A DNA stretch of 10,959 nucleotides from contig CAJXAS010000040.1 of assembly GCA_913050305.1 (NCBI GenBank), positions 1 to 10,959 on the forward strand, in the 5' to 3' direction. How positions within the stretch are numbered: position 1 is the stretch's first letter; every line of letters starts with the position of its first letter. Below the pieces are notes generated by a model. The model was not told the origin of the DNA, made no database searches, and saw only the letters and a program-made list of their open reading frames with translations. Shown here in pieces: positions 1 to 6,020 of the stretch. The position numbers and the translations under genes were made by a program. The stretch comes from an uncultured Polaribacter sp. Its GTDB lineage: Bacteria > Bacteroidota > Bacteroidia > Flavobacteriales > Flavobacteriaceae.

Positions 1-11
1 GTTGTAAAACT

Positions 12-398
12 TTAGGGATTAACCTTCTCAATTTTATTAACAATATAATTAGTATCGCCCAGCCAAGGCATTGTTTTGTAACGTTCTTTATAAAACACCT
101 TTACTTTTTTTCCTTCATAAGACTTTATGGTATTCATCAAGGATTCTTCTAGCATAGTAAAAGACCATATATTTCCTTCCAGCCCACTAGCCATGCTAAT
201 ACCACCTAAATTTAGTTGGCCTTCAAAACTCTTAAATATAACCCCTTTTTTAGAAACCTTAATGAGATTACCGGACCTAGTTCCTTCAGAATATGACCAA
301 GAACAGACCCAAAGCACTGCAAAAAATACAAAGGCACTGATAAAAAGAAATTTTATAAAAATATATTTTAATCGCTCTTTAAATGTTTTTTTTGTCAT
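12..398 (-). CDS. Small single-pass membrane protein of unknown function
   Basis: The protein has 128 residues. A basic N-terminus (MTKKTFKERLKYIFIKF) leads into one hydrophobic segment at about residues 17-34, followed by a soluble domain of about 90 residues. That layout predicts an inner-membrane anchor with the domain in the periplasm. The domain contains SEGTRSGNLIKVSKKG and FEGQLNLGG and ends in a short basic and aromatic beta-rich stretch (VKVFYKERYKTMPWLG). I recall proteins with this pattern as common in Flavobacteriia, some under the database name 6-phosphogluconate dehydrogenase. That name cannot fit, because no Rossmann fold or dehydrogenase motif is visible and the length is far too short. 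Its ATG overlaps the stop of the upstream gene as ATGA, so translation is probably coupled. It is the last gene of the minus-strand operon seen here. Function unknown. Confidence 0.85.
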   Translation of the reverse strand: MTKKTFKERLKYIFIKFLFISAFVFFAVLWVCSWSYSEGTRSGNLIKVSKKGVIFKSFEGQLNLGGISMASGLEGNIWSFTMLEESLMNTIKSYEGKKVKVFYKERYKTMPWLGDTNYIVNKIEKVNP

Positions 399-1141
399 AA
401 AAATAGTGTTGCGCCTATTCTAAAGGTATTAATGTTATTCGTAAAATTTGGAATATAACTAGCATTTACTTTTAACTTATTGGGAGTAATCATATAATTA
501 AAATTGAATTCACTAGACCATATTGTCTGGGATAAAATAGTAACTGTAGGATTAACAAAAAGGAATGCTTGTTGTGAAAAACTAATACTCATATTGGTTT
601 GAAAATTAACACCACTCTGTGACTTACCAGCATAATCATTAGGTTCTGTAACATACACGAAGCCTACTCCAGGAAACATTGCTATTTTAGGAGATACTAC
701 GTAACCCGCAACTACTCCAGCAGATAAAGACCATACATCAGATCCTAAACCATTTTTGAAAGACCCTGTAGGGATTGTAACGTCTGCATAAGGGGCAATG
801 GCTATCAAGCGTTTCGTAATGTTTCTTTTAAGCGCATGGAAGTAGCGCACTCTCGTATCAGAAAGCCCAAACTTATTACTACCTTCATTGTATAAAAAAG
901 GAACTTCTACTAGAAGTAAATTATCTGGATTGAAGGCATATTGCAGATTAACCCTCGTTCCGTATAAGTCAGATCCATTTTTATGTGCTTGGTATTCAAA
1001 AGCTCCATTTACTTGTGTATATAGGTTTGTAGGTTTTGAGGCATCCACCGTTCCTTGTTCATCTTTCTGTGCGGTCATTTGGAATTGCCCAGCAAACAAG
1101 ACAATTAATAAGACAATAACTTTTAAATAATTTGTTTTCAT
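395..1141 (-). CDS. Predicted outer-membrane beta-barrel protein (transporter-like)
   Basis: The protein has 248 residues. An N-terminal signal peptide (MKTNYLKVIVLLIVLFAG...) probably ends near MTAQ, around residue 25. The mature part is a run of alternating amphipathic beta-strands with aromatic girdles, for example LYGTRVNLQYAF, LLLVEVPFLY, TRVRYFHALKR, KRLIAIAPYADVTIPTG, GVVAGYVVSPKIAMFPGVGF and SSEFNFNYMI. It ends in RIGATLFL, a hydrophobic final strand typical of outer-membrane barrels. The arrangement resembles the MetA-pathway/transporter-like barrel group (PF13557 type), but I assign the family only tentatively. Its stop codon overlaps the start of the small membrane protein gene at 398, and it lies 24 bp after the preceding operon gene. 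No substrate can be inferred. Confidence 0.8.
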   Translation of the reverse strand: MKTNYLKVIVLLIVLFAGQFQMTAQKDEQGTVDASKPTNLYTQVNGAFEYQAHKNGSDLYGTRVNLQYAFNPDNLLLVEVPFLYNEGSNKFGLSDTRVRYFHALKRNITKRLIAIAPYADVTIPTGSFKNGLGSDVWSLSAGVVAGYVVSPKIAMFPGVGFVYVTEPNDYAGKSQSGVNFQTNMSISFSQQAFLFVNPTVTILSQTIWSSEFNFNYMITPNKLKVNASYIPNFTNNINTFRIGATLFL

Positions 1142-1165
1142 ATAACTTGTTTTAATAAGATTTAT

Positions 1166-1567
1166 TTAGATTTTTAAATATCCTAGAAGTTCTATTTTAG
1201 CTCTTTTTGTCAACATCACATTACCTATAGCTTCGTAAGAAAGATTTATTTTAGTTGGCGTTTTATCTTTAGCTATACTAAAAGCAAAAGAACTCATACC
1301 TTTTTTTATAACCCCAGTGCCCTTAGGTCGTTTTTCTTCTGCAGTTCCGTCTTTGTAAAAGACAATCGCTAGCTTAAACTTTAGTGTTCCTTGGGTACAT
1401 TTTATTTTAAACTTAGAAAGCTCTTTATCTTCGCCGCGCAGCATAATTTTGTCATCTTCGTGTTTGTAAGTCACATCTTTTTTAGCTATTACTTTCCATT
1501 CTTTTGATTGTCCAATAAGCTGGAATGAACCTATAAGTAATGTTATCACTAGCAGTGTATGCCTCAT
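1166..1567 (-). CDS. Small exported beta-rich protein, possibly DUF2541-like
   Basis: The protein has 133 residues. Its signal peptide (MRHTLLVITLLIGSFQLIG) is followed by QSKEW, so cleavage is likely near residue 20. The mature domain of about 110 residues has alternating beta patterns (FKIKCTQGTLKFKLAIVFYKDG, MSSFAFSIAKD, TKINLSYEAIG, RAKIELLGYLKI). The order - a W near the N-terminus, an acidic turn, an 'FKIKC...V.F.DG' strand pair, a 'KKG.SS' turn and a terminal 'A.IELLG' strand - recalls the DUF2541 family (Escherichia coli YaaI is a member). This is a pattern match by eye, not a profile result. It contains a single mature cysteine, so no internal disulfide is possible. A 15-bp palindrome abuts its start codon. 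Function unknown. Confidence 0.75.
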   Translation of the reverse strand: MRHTLLVITLLIGSFQLIGQSKEWKVIAKKDVTYKHEDDKIMLRGEDKELSKFKIKCTQGTLKFKLAIVFYKDGTAEEKRPKGTGVIKKGMSSFAFSIAKDKTPTKINLSYEAIGNVMLTKRAKIELLGYLKI

Positions 1568-1581
1568 AATACCGGGTATTA
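1567..1581. promoter_or_regulatory. 15-bp perfect palindrome at a start codon (operator candidate)
   Basis: The plus strand reads TAATACCGGGTATTA: two 7-bp arms (TAATACC and GGTATTA) around a single central G. It fills most of the 23-bp gap between the cystatin-like gene and the next gene, and its edge overlaps the first base of that gene's ATG. The CCGGG core stands out in AT-rich surroundings. As RNA only about five A-U pairs around a CCCGG loop could form, so a DNA-binding dimer site is more plausible than a hairpin. No regulator is known from the window. Confidence 0.3.
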
Positions 1582-1590
1582 ATAATTGAA

Positions 1591-1965
1591 TTAATCTATT
1601 TTTTTAAAGTTGGTAATTTCTTTGGTTCCTTTAATAGTTACATACACTTGTGCCATATAATTATCACCATTTTCCAAGGACATAATAAATCTGTAGTTTT
1701 TTCCACTTACAACTTGTGATTCAGCATTTAAAATTATATTGATTGGTGTCTTTATATTATATGCAATGATTACATAATCAGCTAATTCTTTGACAGTATC
1801 TGTAACCTCTATCGATTTCCAGCCACCAACGAGATTCATTTGGTCCTTTTCCATTGTTATTTCTTTATTCTCAGTTGGAACAATTTGAATCTTTTCTCTA
1901 CATTGTCTAAGTACTATTAAGCTGATAGCGATAAAAAATAATGTAATTACTTTTGTAATAATCAT
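1591..1965 (-). CDS. Cystatin-like protein (putative exported cysteine protease inhibitor)
   Basis: The protein has 124 residues. Residues 1-22 are a hydrophobic leader (MIITKVITLFFIAISLIVLRQC), so the protein is probably exported or membrane-anchored. Residues 45-124 match the cystatin fold in order. A Gly-Gly-Trp (47-49) sits at the start of the domain, where cystatins have their N-terminal binding glycine. LADYVIIAYN (61-70) fits the central helix motif of phytocystatins. QVVSG (84-88) is the classic QxVxG first inhibitory hairpin. Two further strands follow (NYRFIMSLENG and MAQVYVTIKG). The C-terminal Pro-Trp of the second hairpin is absent. Known cystatins block papain-like (C1) proteases by inserting the Gly segment and the QxVxG loop into the active-site cleft; inhibition here is inferred. 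Cys22 after LRQ is a poor lipobox. A start at Met38 would give a stefin-like cytosolic form. The gene begins 3 bp after the amidohydrolase stop. Confidence 0.85.
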   Translation of the reverse strand: MIITKVITLFFIAISLIVLRQCREKIQIVPTENKEITMEKDQMNLVGGWKSIEVTDTVKELADYVIIAYNIKTPINIILNAESQVVSGKNYRFIMSLENGDNYMAQVYVTIKGTKEITNFKKID

Positions 1966-1968
1966 GTT

Positions 1969-3714
1969 TTATTTTTTATAAACAGATATGCCTTCTTTAA
2001 TTGTTTCTAAAACAACAATATTTTTAATATCTTTTTCTGCAACCTTTAATGGATTTTTATCTAGAATAACTAAATCTGCTAATTTTCCATTTTCTATTGT
2101 TCCTTTCTTATTTTCTTCAAAATGTTGGTAAGCCGACCATTCTGTAATTCCCTTTAAAGCTTCATATGGAGTTAACTTTTCACCTGCACCAATTAATTTA
2201 CCAGATCTGGATTTACGCTCAACTGTAATACCAACCATTCGCATTAAATTAGGCAAAGCAACAGGGGCATCTGTATGTATCGTTATTCTTAACCCTTTGT
2301 TTAAAGCTGTTCTTGTTGGGCTTATTTTATTTCCTAATTCATCTCCAATAATTTGTTTATGCCAATCTCCCCAGTAAAAAGTATGTAATGGAAATAAAGA
2401 TGCAATAACATCTAATTCTTTGTATGCATCGAGTTGGTCTTCCCTAACATATTGTCCATGAATTAAAACATTTCTTCTGTCTTTCTTTTCAAACTCACTA
2501 GATACCTTGCGCATTGTTCGTATCATTTGATCCATAGCCGCATCACCATTGGCATGAGTTTGAACTTGCCAATTATTTGCAAACGCTTTTCTATATAATG
2601 ATTCAAGAACACTATCTTGAGGTATTGCTGGATAGCCTAAATACCCTTTTTTAGCGCCATCTGGCGGTAACAAATAAGGTTGAGTTCTCCATGCAGTTCT
2701 TCCTTGAGGTGAACCATCTAACGTTAATTTCATTCCTCCAATACGATATTTTTTATCGTATTTTTTAGAATTCCATTTTGTATTCATAAGCGTATCTACA
2801 AATAAATAATCAACATAACTTACCACGTCAAGTTTAAGTTTACCAGCTTCCGCCGCATTGGCTAGCATATCATGGTTTTCAAGCATTGCTCTTCCTTCTT
2901 GGGCTGTTGTATAGCCAAATGACAACGCCATATTTTGCCCAGATTCAAAAAACATATTTGCAGCCTCTTTAGTTTTTGGTGTTAATGCTTTTGTATAATA
3001 TGGTATTGCGGCCAGTTCTTCTAAAACACCATTAGGCTCGTTTCCATTTTCTCTGCGAATAAGACCTCCTTCGGGATTTTTTGTTTCTGCAGTAATATTT
3101 AAAAGTTCTAATCCTTTCGAGTTTACCACGGCAAAATGACCAGAAATATGGATAATCATTATTGGGAACTCTGTTGTGACTTGATCAAGATCATGCTTTG
3201 TTGGAAACCGTTTTTCTTCAAGTACACTATCATCAAATCCGGCACCAAAAATCCATCCTGTTAACGCACGATTTTCTGGTGTATTCCACTCTTTTAATAT
3301 ACGCACAATAGCATCCATATTATTAGCGCCAGCATCTGGTGGAGGTAATATTTGAGCTCCAATAGATTGTGAAGAGAAGTTTGAAAAGTGCGCATGTGCA
3401 TCTATAAATCCAGGCAACATAGTCTTTCCCTTTAAGTCTACTTCTTCGGCTTTTCCTTCAAAACGATTCATTGCAGCTGCCTTACTACCTGTAAAGATGA
3501 TTTTCCCTTCACGAGTTGCAAGAGCCTCTACATACTCTGTTGTATCACCAGCCATGGTAATGATGTCTCCCCCATAATATACAGTTTGTTGCAGTTTGTA
3601 CGGTTCTGCTATTGCTGTATTACTCTCAGTCCCTGTTGTTGTGTTTTTTGGTGTCTCCTTGCAGCCCGTTAAAATAACAGCTAAAAGAAATACAATACTC
3701 GATAGATGTCTCAT
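1969..3714 (-). CDS. Amidohydrolase family 3 lipoprotein (YtcJ-like metal-dependent hydrolase)
   Basis: The protein has 581 residues, normal for the YtcJ-like amidohydrolase family 3 group. MRHLSSIVFLLAVILTGC gives a type II signal peptide with lipobox LTGC, so Cys18 should be lipidated. Metal-site motifs of the TIM-barrel amidohydrolases are intact: GFIDAHAHF (His107 and His109), MKLTLDGSPQGRT with Lys329 as probable carbamylated lysine, THANGDAAMD (His387), IHGQ (His419) and HTDAP (Asp482). The C-terminal strand region ENGKLADLVILDKNPL belongs to the small beta-sandwich that flanks the barrel in this family. The enzyme should hydrolyse an amide or similar C-N bond outside the cytoplasm. Relatives act on very different compounds (for example N-substituted formamides), so the substrate is open. 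Its context is an envelope operon: a small exported peptide lies 33 bp upstream and the cystatin-like gene 3 bp downstream. Confidence 0.93.
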   Translation of the reverse strand: MRHLSSIVFLLAVILTGCKETPKNTTTGTESNTAIAEPYKLQQTVYYGGDIITMAGDTTEYVEALATREGKIIFTGSKAAAMNRFEGKAEEVDLKGKTMLPGFIDAHAHFSNFSSQSIGAQILPPPDAGANNMDAIVRILKEWNTPENRALTGWIFGAGFDDSVLEEKRFPTKHDLDQVTTEFPIMIIHISGHFAVVNSKGLELLNITAETKNPEGGLIRRENGNEPNGVLEELAAIPYYTKALTPKTKEAANMFFESGQNMALSFGYTTAQEGRAMLENHDMLANAAEAGKLKLDVVSYVDYLFVDTLMNTKWNSKKYDKKYRIGGMKLTLDGSPQGRTAWRTQPYLLPPDGAKKGYLGYPAIPQDSVLESLYRKAFANNWQVQTHANGDAAMDQMIRTMRKVSSEFEKKDRRNVLIHGQYVREDQLDAYKELDVIASLFPLHTFYWGDWHKQIIGDELGNKISPTRTALNKGLRITIHTDAPVALPNLMRMVGITVERKSRSGKLIGAGEKLTPYEALKGITEWSAYQHFEENKKGTIENGKLADLVILDKNPLKVAEKDIKNIVVLETIKEGISVYKK

Positions 3715-3747
3715 GTTTTATTATTGTTTAATTAATGAATTAATTTC

Positions 3748-3936
3748 TTACTTTCTGAAATGACCTCCGTTATAAATATCAAAATTTATATTTGGTCTCA
3801 CTTTTGGACCATGGGGTCCCCATGTCATATTTACTCCGGCACTAGTCCGGTATTTAGCACTTGAACAACGTTGAAATACATTCAATACCAATGCTATTGA
3901 TAGACATATTATTATTTTCTTAAATAGATTTTTCAT
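3748..3936 (-). CDS. Small exported peptide with Gly/Pro-rich tail, function unknown
   Basis: The protein has 62 residues. A hydrophobic leader (MKNLFKKIIICLSIALVLNVF, basic then apolar) runs into QRCSS, leaving a mature part of about 38 residues. That part is rich in Gly, Pro, Asn and aromatic residues: AGVNMTWGPHGPKVRP followed by NINFDIYNGGHFRK. Cys24 could be a lipid attachment site, but the Arg before it is not normal for a lipobox. I recall short flavobacterial proteins with a similar WGP.GP..RP...IYNGG pattern, without any function attached. The tail could form a beta-hairpin or bind another envelope protein, but this is speculation. The gene sits 11 bp after the VOC gene and 33 bp before the amidohydrolase gene, inside the operon. 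Confidence 0.75.
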   Translation of the reverse strand: MKNLFKKIIICLSIALVLNVFQRCSSAKYRTSAGVNMTWGPHGPKVRPNINFDIYNGGHFRK

Positions 3937-3947
3937 AACAATGTTTA

Positions 3948-4781
3948 TTAATTTTTTTGAATTGCAATTATTGCTCCATAGGGGTCTTGAATAATACCTA
4001 GAGTTCCACCTCTTATTCTTTTATCAGGTGAGAGTATTACGGAGCCCCTAGCCCTTTTTGTAGCTGTAATAATTGCTGAAGGTAATTCTACATTAACATA
4101 AGGAATCCATTGACCTTTTTGATTAGTAACAGGATTTTTGGTCATTCCAGCCAAAATCTTTTCACCATCTTTAAAATACCAATACGGCTTATTATCAATA
4201 GTTACCGCTTCTGAAGATATATTGAATGTGCTTTCGTAAAAAGCTTTTGACTTTTCTAAATCATCCGACCATAGCTCTATACCTAGCCAATCATTGTAAG
4301 CTTTCTTTTCATTAACGATAGCACTATTGTATGCATTTACTGACACGAGAGAAAAAATAATTCCCTGAGGGCCTTCAAAGATTACTTGTTTTCCAATACC
4401 AGGTACCTTTATTGGATTTAATGCCAATTTAGCTCCGTTGGCAACTGCTAATTTAATTCGTTTGTTGAGTTCTTGAGATGACAAAGCGAGTGATGTTATC
4501 CAAGTAGAGGATTCAGTATTAGGTATTTCAAGCATACCACCAATTAACATTTTGTGGTTGTAAATAAGTGCGTATTTAAATCCTTTAATATTTTTTTCTT
4601 TGAAAGTCCAACCAAATATTTTGTTATAAAATTCTTTAGATTCTTCTATATTGGGAGTTATTAAATCATGCCACAAACCTTGTTCTGAATAAACTTTATG
4701 TACCGCTAAATCAACATTACTATACCCTTTCAAGGGATTTAAACTCGCTACACATATTAAAATGATTGCTATATATTTCAT
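3948..4781 (-). CDS. Exported protein with two VOC (glyoxalase/dioxygenase-fold) domains
   Basis: The protein has 277 residues. The N-terminus (MKYIAIILICVASLNPLKGYS) is a predicted signal peptide, so the protein should work in the periplasm or at the outer membrane. Two tandem vicinal-oxygen-chelate domains follow. The first covers about residues 35-147, with GLWHDLITPNIEESKEFYNK and IFGWTFKE at its start and FEGPQGIIFSLV at its end. The second covers about 165-276, with WLGIELWSDDLEKSKAFYES at its start and IIQDPYGAIIAIQ at its end. His38 and Glu169 sit at the first metal-ligand position of each half. VOC proteins range from lyases and dioxygenases to binding proteins, so no reaction can be given. 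Most characterised VOC enzymes are cytosolic, which makes the leader unusual. The gene lies 32 bp after the first operon gene. Confidence 0.87.
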   Translation of the reverse strand: MKYIAIILICVASLNPLKGYSNVDLAVHKVYSEQGLWHDLITPNIEESKEFYNKIFGWTFKEKNIKGFKYALIYNHKMLIGGMLEIPNTESSTWITSLALSSQELNKRIKLAVANGAKLALNPIKVPGIGKQVIFEGPQGIIFSLVSVNAYNSAIVNEKKAYNDWLGIELWSDDLEKSKAFYESTFNISSEAVTIDNKPYWYFKDGEKILAGMTKNPVTNQKGQWIPYVNVELPSAIITATKRARGSVILSPDKRIRGGTLGIIQDPYGAIIAIQKN

Positions 4782-4813
4782 AAGTATTTTTTGTTTTTTT
4801 AACGATTATCAGA

Positions 4814-5377
4814 TTAATGTTTGTTAAATAATTTACTTATTGTAATTGCTAAGCCCCAAGAATTGTAGTAATTCCATTTATTGTCCCAAACTAAGGCAGC
4901 GCTAACCTCCCATTTATTAGGTAAGTGAAATCCGTATTCTAATCCCAATCGGGTTAAGGTTAGGGTTTTTTCATGTGTGAATTCTGCACCAACGCCGCCT
5001 ATAAGAATAAGTCGTTTTCCTGGTTTATATAATATTACTGGAACTGAAGCAACAGGGTAGGATCGCTCTAAAAGTTCATTATCATCATTTTCAATAAAAA
5101 AGGATTCTAAAATAATATCATTTTGAAGACCGATAGCCCATTTGTTTGCAACCCAATAATCAAAATTAAAGGACCATGATGGAAGTGCTAACCACTCAGT
5201 CTTTCCTTCTATTTTCCCTTCTGATATGTGAGTATGACCTAAACCTGCGGTTAATCGACTGGTACCTTTATGCTCATTATTCTTTGAATAAGCCTTGTGA
5301 TCATGTATATTTTGACCCATTATTGATGATGAGATCGTAATACAAAGTAGAATAAAAAAAGTAGTAATTTGTTTCAT
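4814..5377 (-). CDS. Small outer-membrane beta-barrel-like protein, first gene of the operon
   Basis: The protein has 187 residues. Its signal peptide (MKQITTFFILLCITISSSIMG) would be cleaved before QNIHDH, near residue 22. The mature N-terminus is His- and charge-rich (IHDHKAYSKNNEHKG). The rest is a series of short amphipathic strands separated by polar turns: SRLTAGLGHTHIS, EWLALPSWSFNFDYWV, KWAIGLQNDIILES, VASVPVILYKPG, KRLILIGGVGAEF, LTLTRLGLEYGFHLP, KWEVSAALVWDN and SWGLAITISKLF. Eight such strands would fit a small barrel. I recognise no named family. As the first gene of the minus-strand series, its upstream side is the 643-bp intergenic region, so the operon promoter should lie there. 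The His cluster after the signal peptide might bind metal, but nothing in the context confirms it. Confidence 0.78.
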   Translation of the reverse strand: MKQITTFFILLCITISSSIMGQNIHDHKAYSKNNEHKGTSRLTAGLGHTHISEGKIEGKTEWLALPSWSFNFDYWVANKWAIGLQNDIILESFFIENDDNELLERSYPVASVPVILYKPGKRLILIGGVGAEFTHEKTLTLTRLGLEYGFHLPNKWEVSAALVWDNKWNYYNSWGLAITISKLFNKH

Positions 5378-5384
5378 AAAACCG

Positions 5385-5534
5385 CTATTTATTCTCCATC
5401 ATTCTTAATCTTTTATTACATCTAGCTATAGACAATTCAAGATTCTCCAAACGCATGGTTTTCACTTGGTCATAACTATCAAAAGCTGTTATAAAATTAT
5501 TTAACGATGAATACAAGGTGTCTTCTTGAATTAT
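5385..5534 (-). pseudogene. Start-less 50-codon frame, possible gene remnant
   Basis: Between a TAA at 5535-5537 and a TAG at 5385-5387 (minus strand) lies an open frame of 49 sense codons plus the stop. The peptide looks like real protein: it starts IIQEDTLYSSLNNF, continues ITAFDSYDQVKTMRLENLE and ends LSIARCNKRLRMMENK, predicting a charged amphipathic helix. There is no ATG before the internal MRLENLE; the alternatives are a TTG at the LYSS position or non-standard ATA/ATT codons. It ends 7 bp before the first operon gene. It may be the C-terminal stub of a lost gene, or a short leader gene with a rare start. No family recognised. Confidence 0.35.
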
Positions 5535-5561
5535 TTATAAAAAATGTTTTAGCTAATCAAA

Positions 5562-5569
5562 CAAATTTA
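5562..5569 (-). promoter_or_regulatory. Bacteroidota-type -7 element match facing the minus operon
   Basis: On the minus strand these bases read TAAATTTG, an exact fit to the TANNTTTG -7 consensus of the Bacteroidota primary sigma factor. The expected -33 TTTG at 19-21 bp upstream is absent, so the match may be chance in AT-rich DNA. If used, transcription would begin near 5555, run through the start-less frame and give the first operon gene a leader of roughly 180 bases. Confidence 0.25.
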
Positions 5570-5751
5570 TGAATAGTACTGGAAATTCTTATGTTGAATT
5601 TAGTTCAGAAAGAGGTGAATAAAGTTCATTTTGCTTGATGTTGTCTTTGGATTACCCCAAATTTTAATTTATAAACAAAATTTACAATGAGGATATGAGA
5701 GAAAAAAATCCAAAAATTATATAAAGAGAAATGAACTTATAGTCAAATTCG

Positions 5752-5805
5752 CTAATTTTTGTTTCGATAATTATTTTACTTCTGCAAAATAAGCACAAAA
5801 ATTAG
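5752..5805. repeat. 11-bp perfect inverted repeat, 32-bp spacer
   Basis: CTAATTTTTGT at 5752-5762 is matched by its exact reverse complement ACAAAAATTAG at 5795-5805. The pairing does not extend in either direction. It could be a stem in a transcript, a paired protein-binding site or a small-element end. The arms are AT-rich, so chance is not excluded. Confidence 0.4.
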
Positions 5806-5839
5806 TGGGCCAATGGAGAAGTCTCAGTGGTGAAAATTT

Positions 5840-5863
5840 CTATAGCAAGAGAGGTTGTTATAG
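5840..5863 (+). other. 9-bp RNA hairpin candidate with purine loop
   Basis: CTATAGCAA (5840-5848) pairs with TTGTTATAG (5855-5863) around the loop GAGAGG. Eight pairs are Watson-Crick and one is G5845-U5858, which is a legal wobble only in plus-strand RNA; the minus-strand transcript would have an A-C mismatch. No U-run follows, so it is not an intrinsic terminator. It lies about 160 bases before the DUF1800 start and could belong to a leader or a small RNA. Confidence 0.4.
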
Positions 5864-6020
5864 CGTAAGATTAAAAAATGATTAACTGCATGCTACTTCA
5901 AAGAGAAGAATATTTAGGGTCATACAGGTAAGTTATTTTAATTGAAGTATTTAGATCCAATCAATTAGATAATAATTACTTATATTTAATACAACTAATT
6001 TTAACATTTAATAGTGTAAT

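Larger units (their letters stand above)
5378..6020. other. 643-bp divergent intergenic region
   Basis: This region lies between the minus-strand envelope operon and the plus-strand DUF1800/DUF1501 pair, so promoters for both directions must lie here or in distal positions. I see no complete gene. It holds a start-less open frame (5385-5534, minus), a TANNTTTG-type -7 match (5562-5569, minus), an 11-bp inverted repeat (5752-5762 / 5795-5805) and a hairpin (5840-5863), each listed separately. Short plus-strand frames of 17-30 codons occur at 5793-5885 and 5878-5931. They have protein-like composition, but they overlap and lack any other sign of being genes. No convincing -7/-33 pair was found for the plus-strand genes. 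Confidence 0.7.

Noticed and set aside
12..398. Name 6-phosphogluconate dehydrogenase for the 128-residue membrane protein
   Set aside because: No nucleotide-binding Rossmann motif, far too short and membrane-anchored; the name would be a propagated database error.
127..423. Plus-strand open frame opposite the last operon genes
   Set aside because: Antisense to two well-supported genes; the peptide has no domain pattern or leader.
888..1130. Plus-strand open frame opposite the 248-residue barrel gene
   Set aside because: Fully antisense to a gene with a signal peptide and clear strand pattern; composition unlike protein.
1900..1965. Lipobox reading of the cystatin-like leader (LRQC)
   Set aside because: Gln at -1 and Arg at -2 do not fit the normal lipobox, so a lipoprotein call is not supported; exported or anchored is all that can be said.
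3730..3745. AT-only inverted repeat AATTAAT-GA-ATTAATT before the amidohydrolase gene
   Set aside because: Low-complexity AT sequence, two-base centre and no GC pairs; likely by chance in a short AT-rich gap.
5569..5634. Plus-strand mini-frames beginning MNSTGNSYVEF and around VNKVHFA
   Set aside because: Only 17 and 7 codons before stops; no conserved pattern and no following gene in frame.
5752..5762. TAATTTTTG as a plus-strand -7 promoter element
   Set aside because: One base too long for TANNTTTG, no -33 element at the right distance and more than 250 bp from the next start codon.
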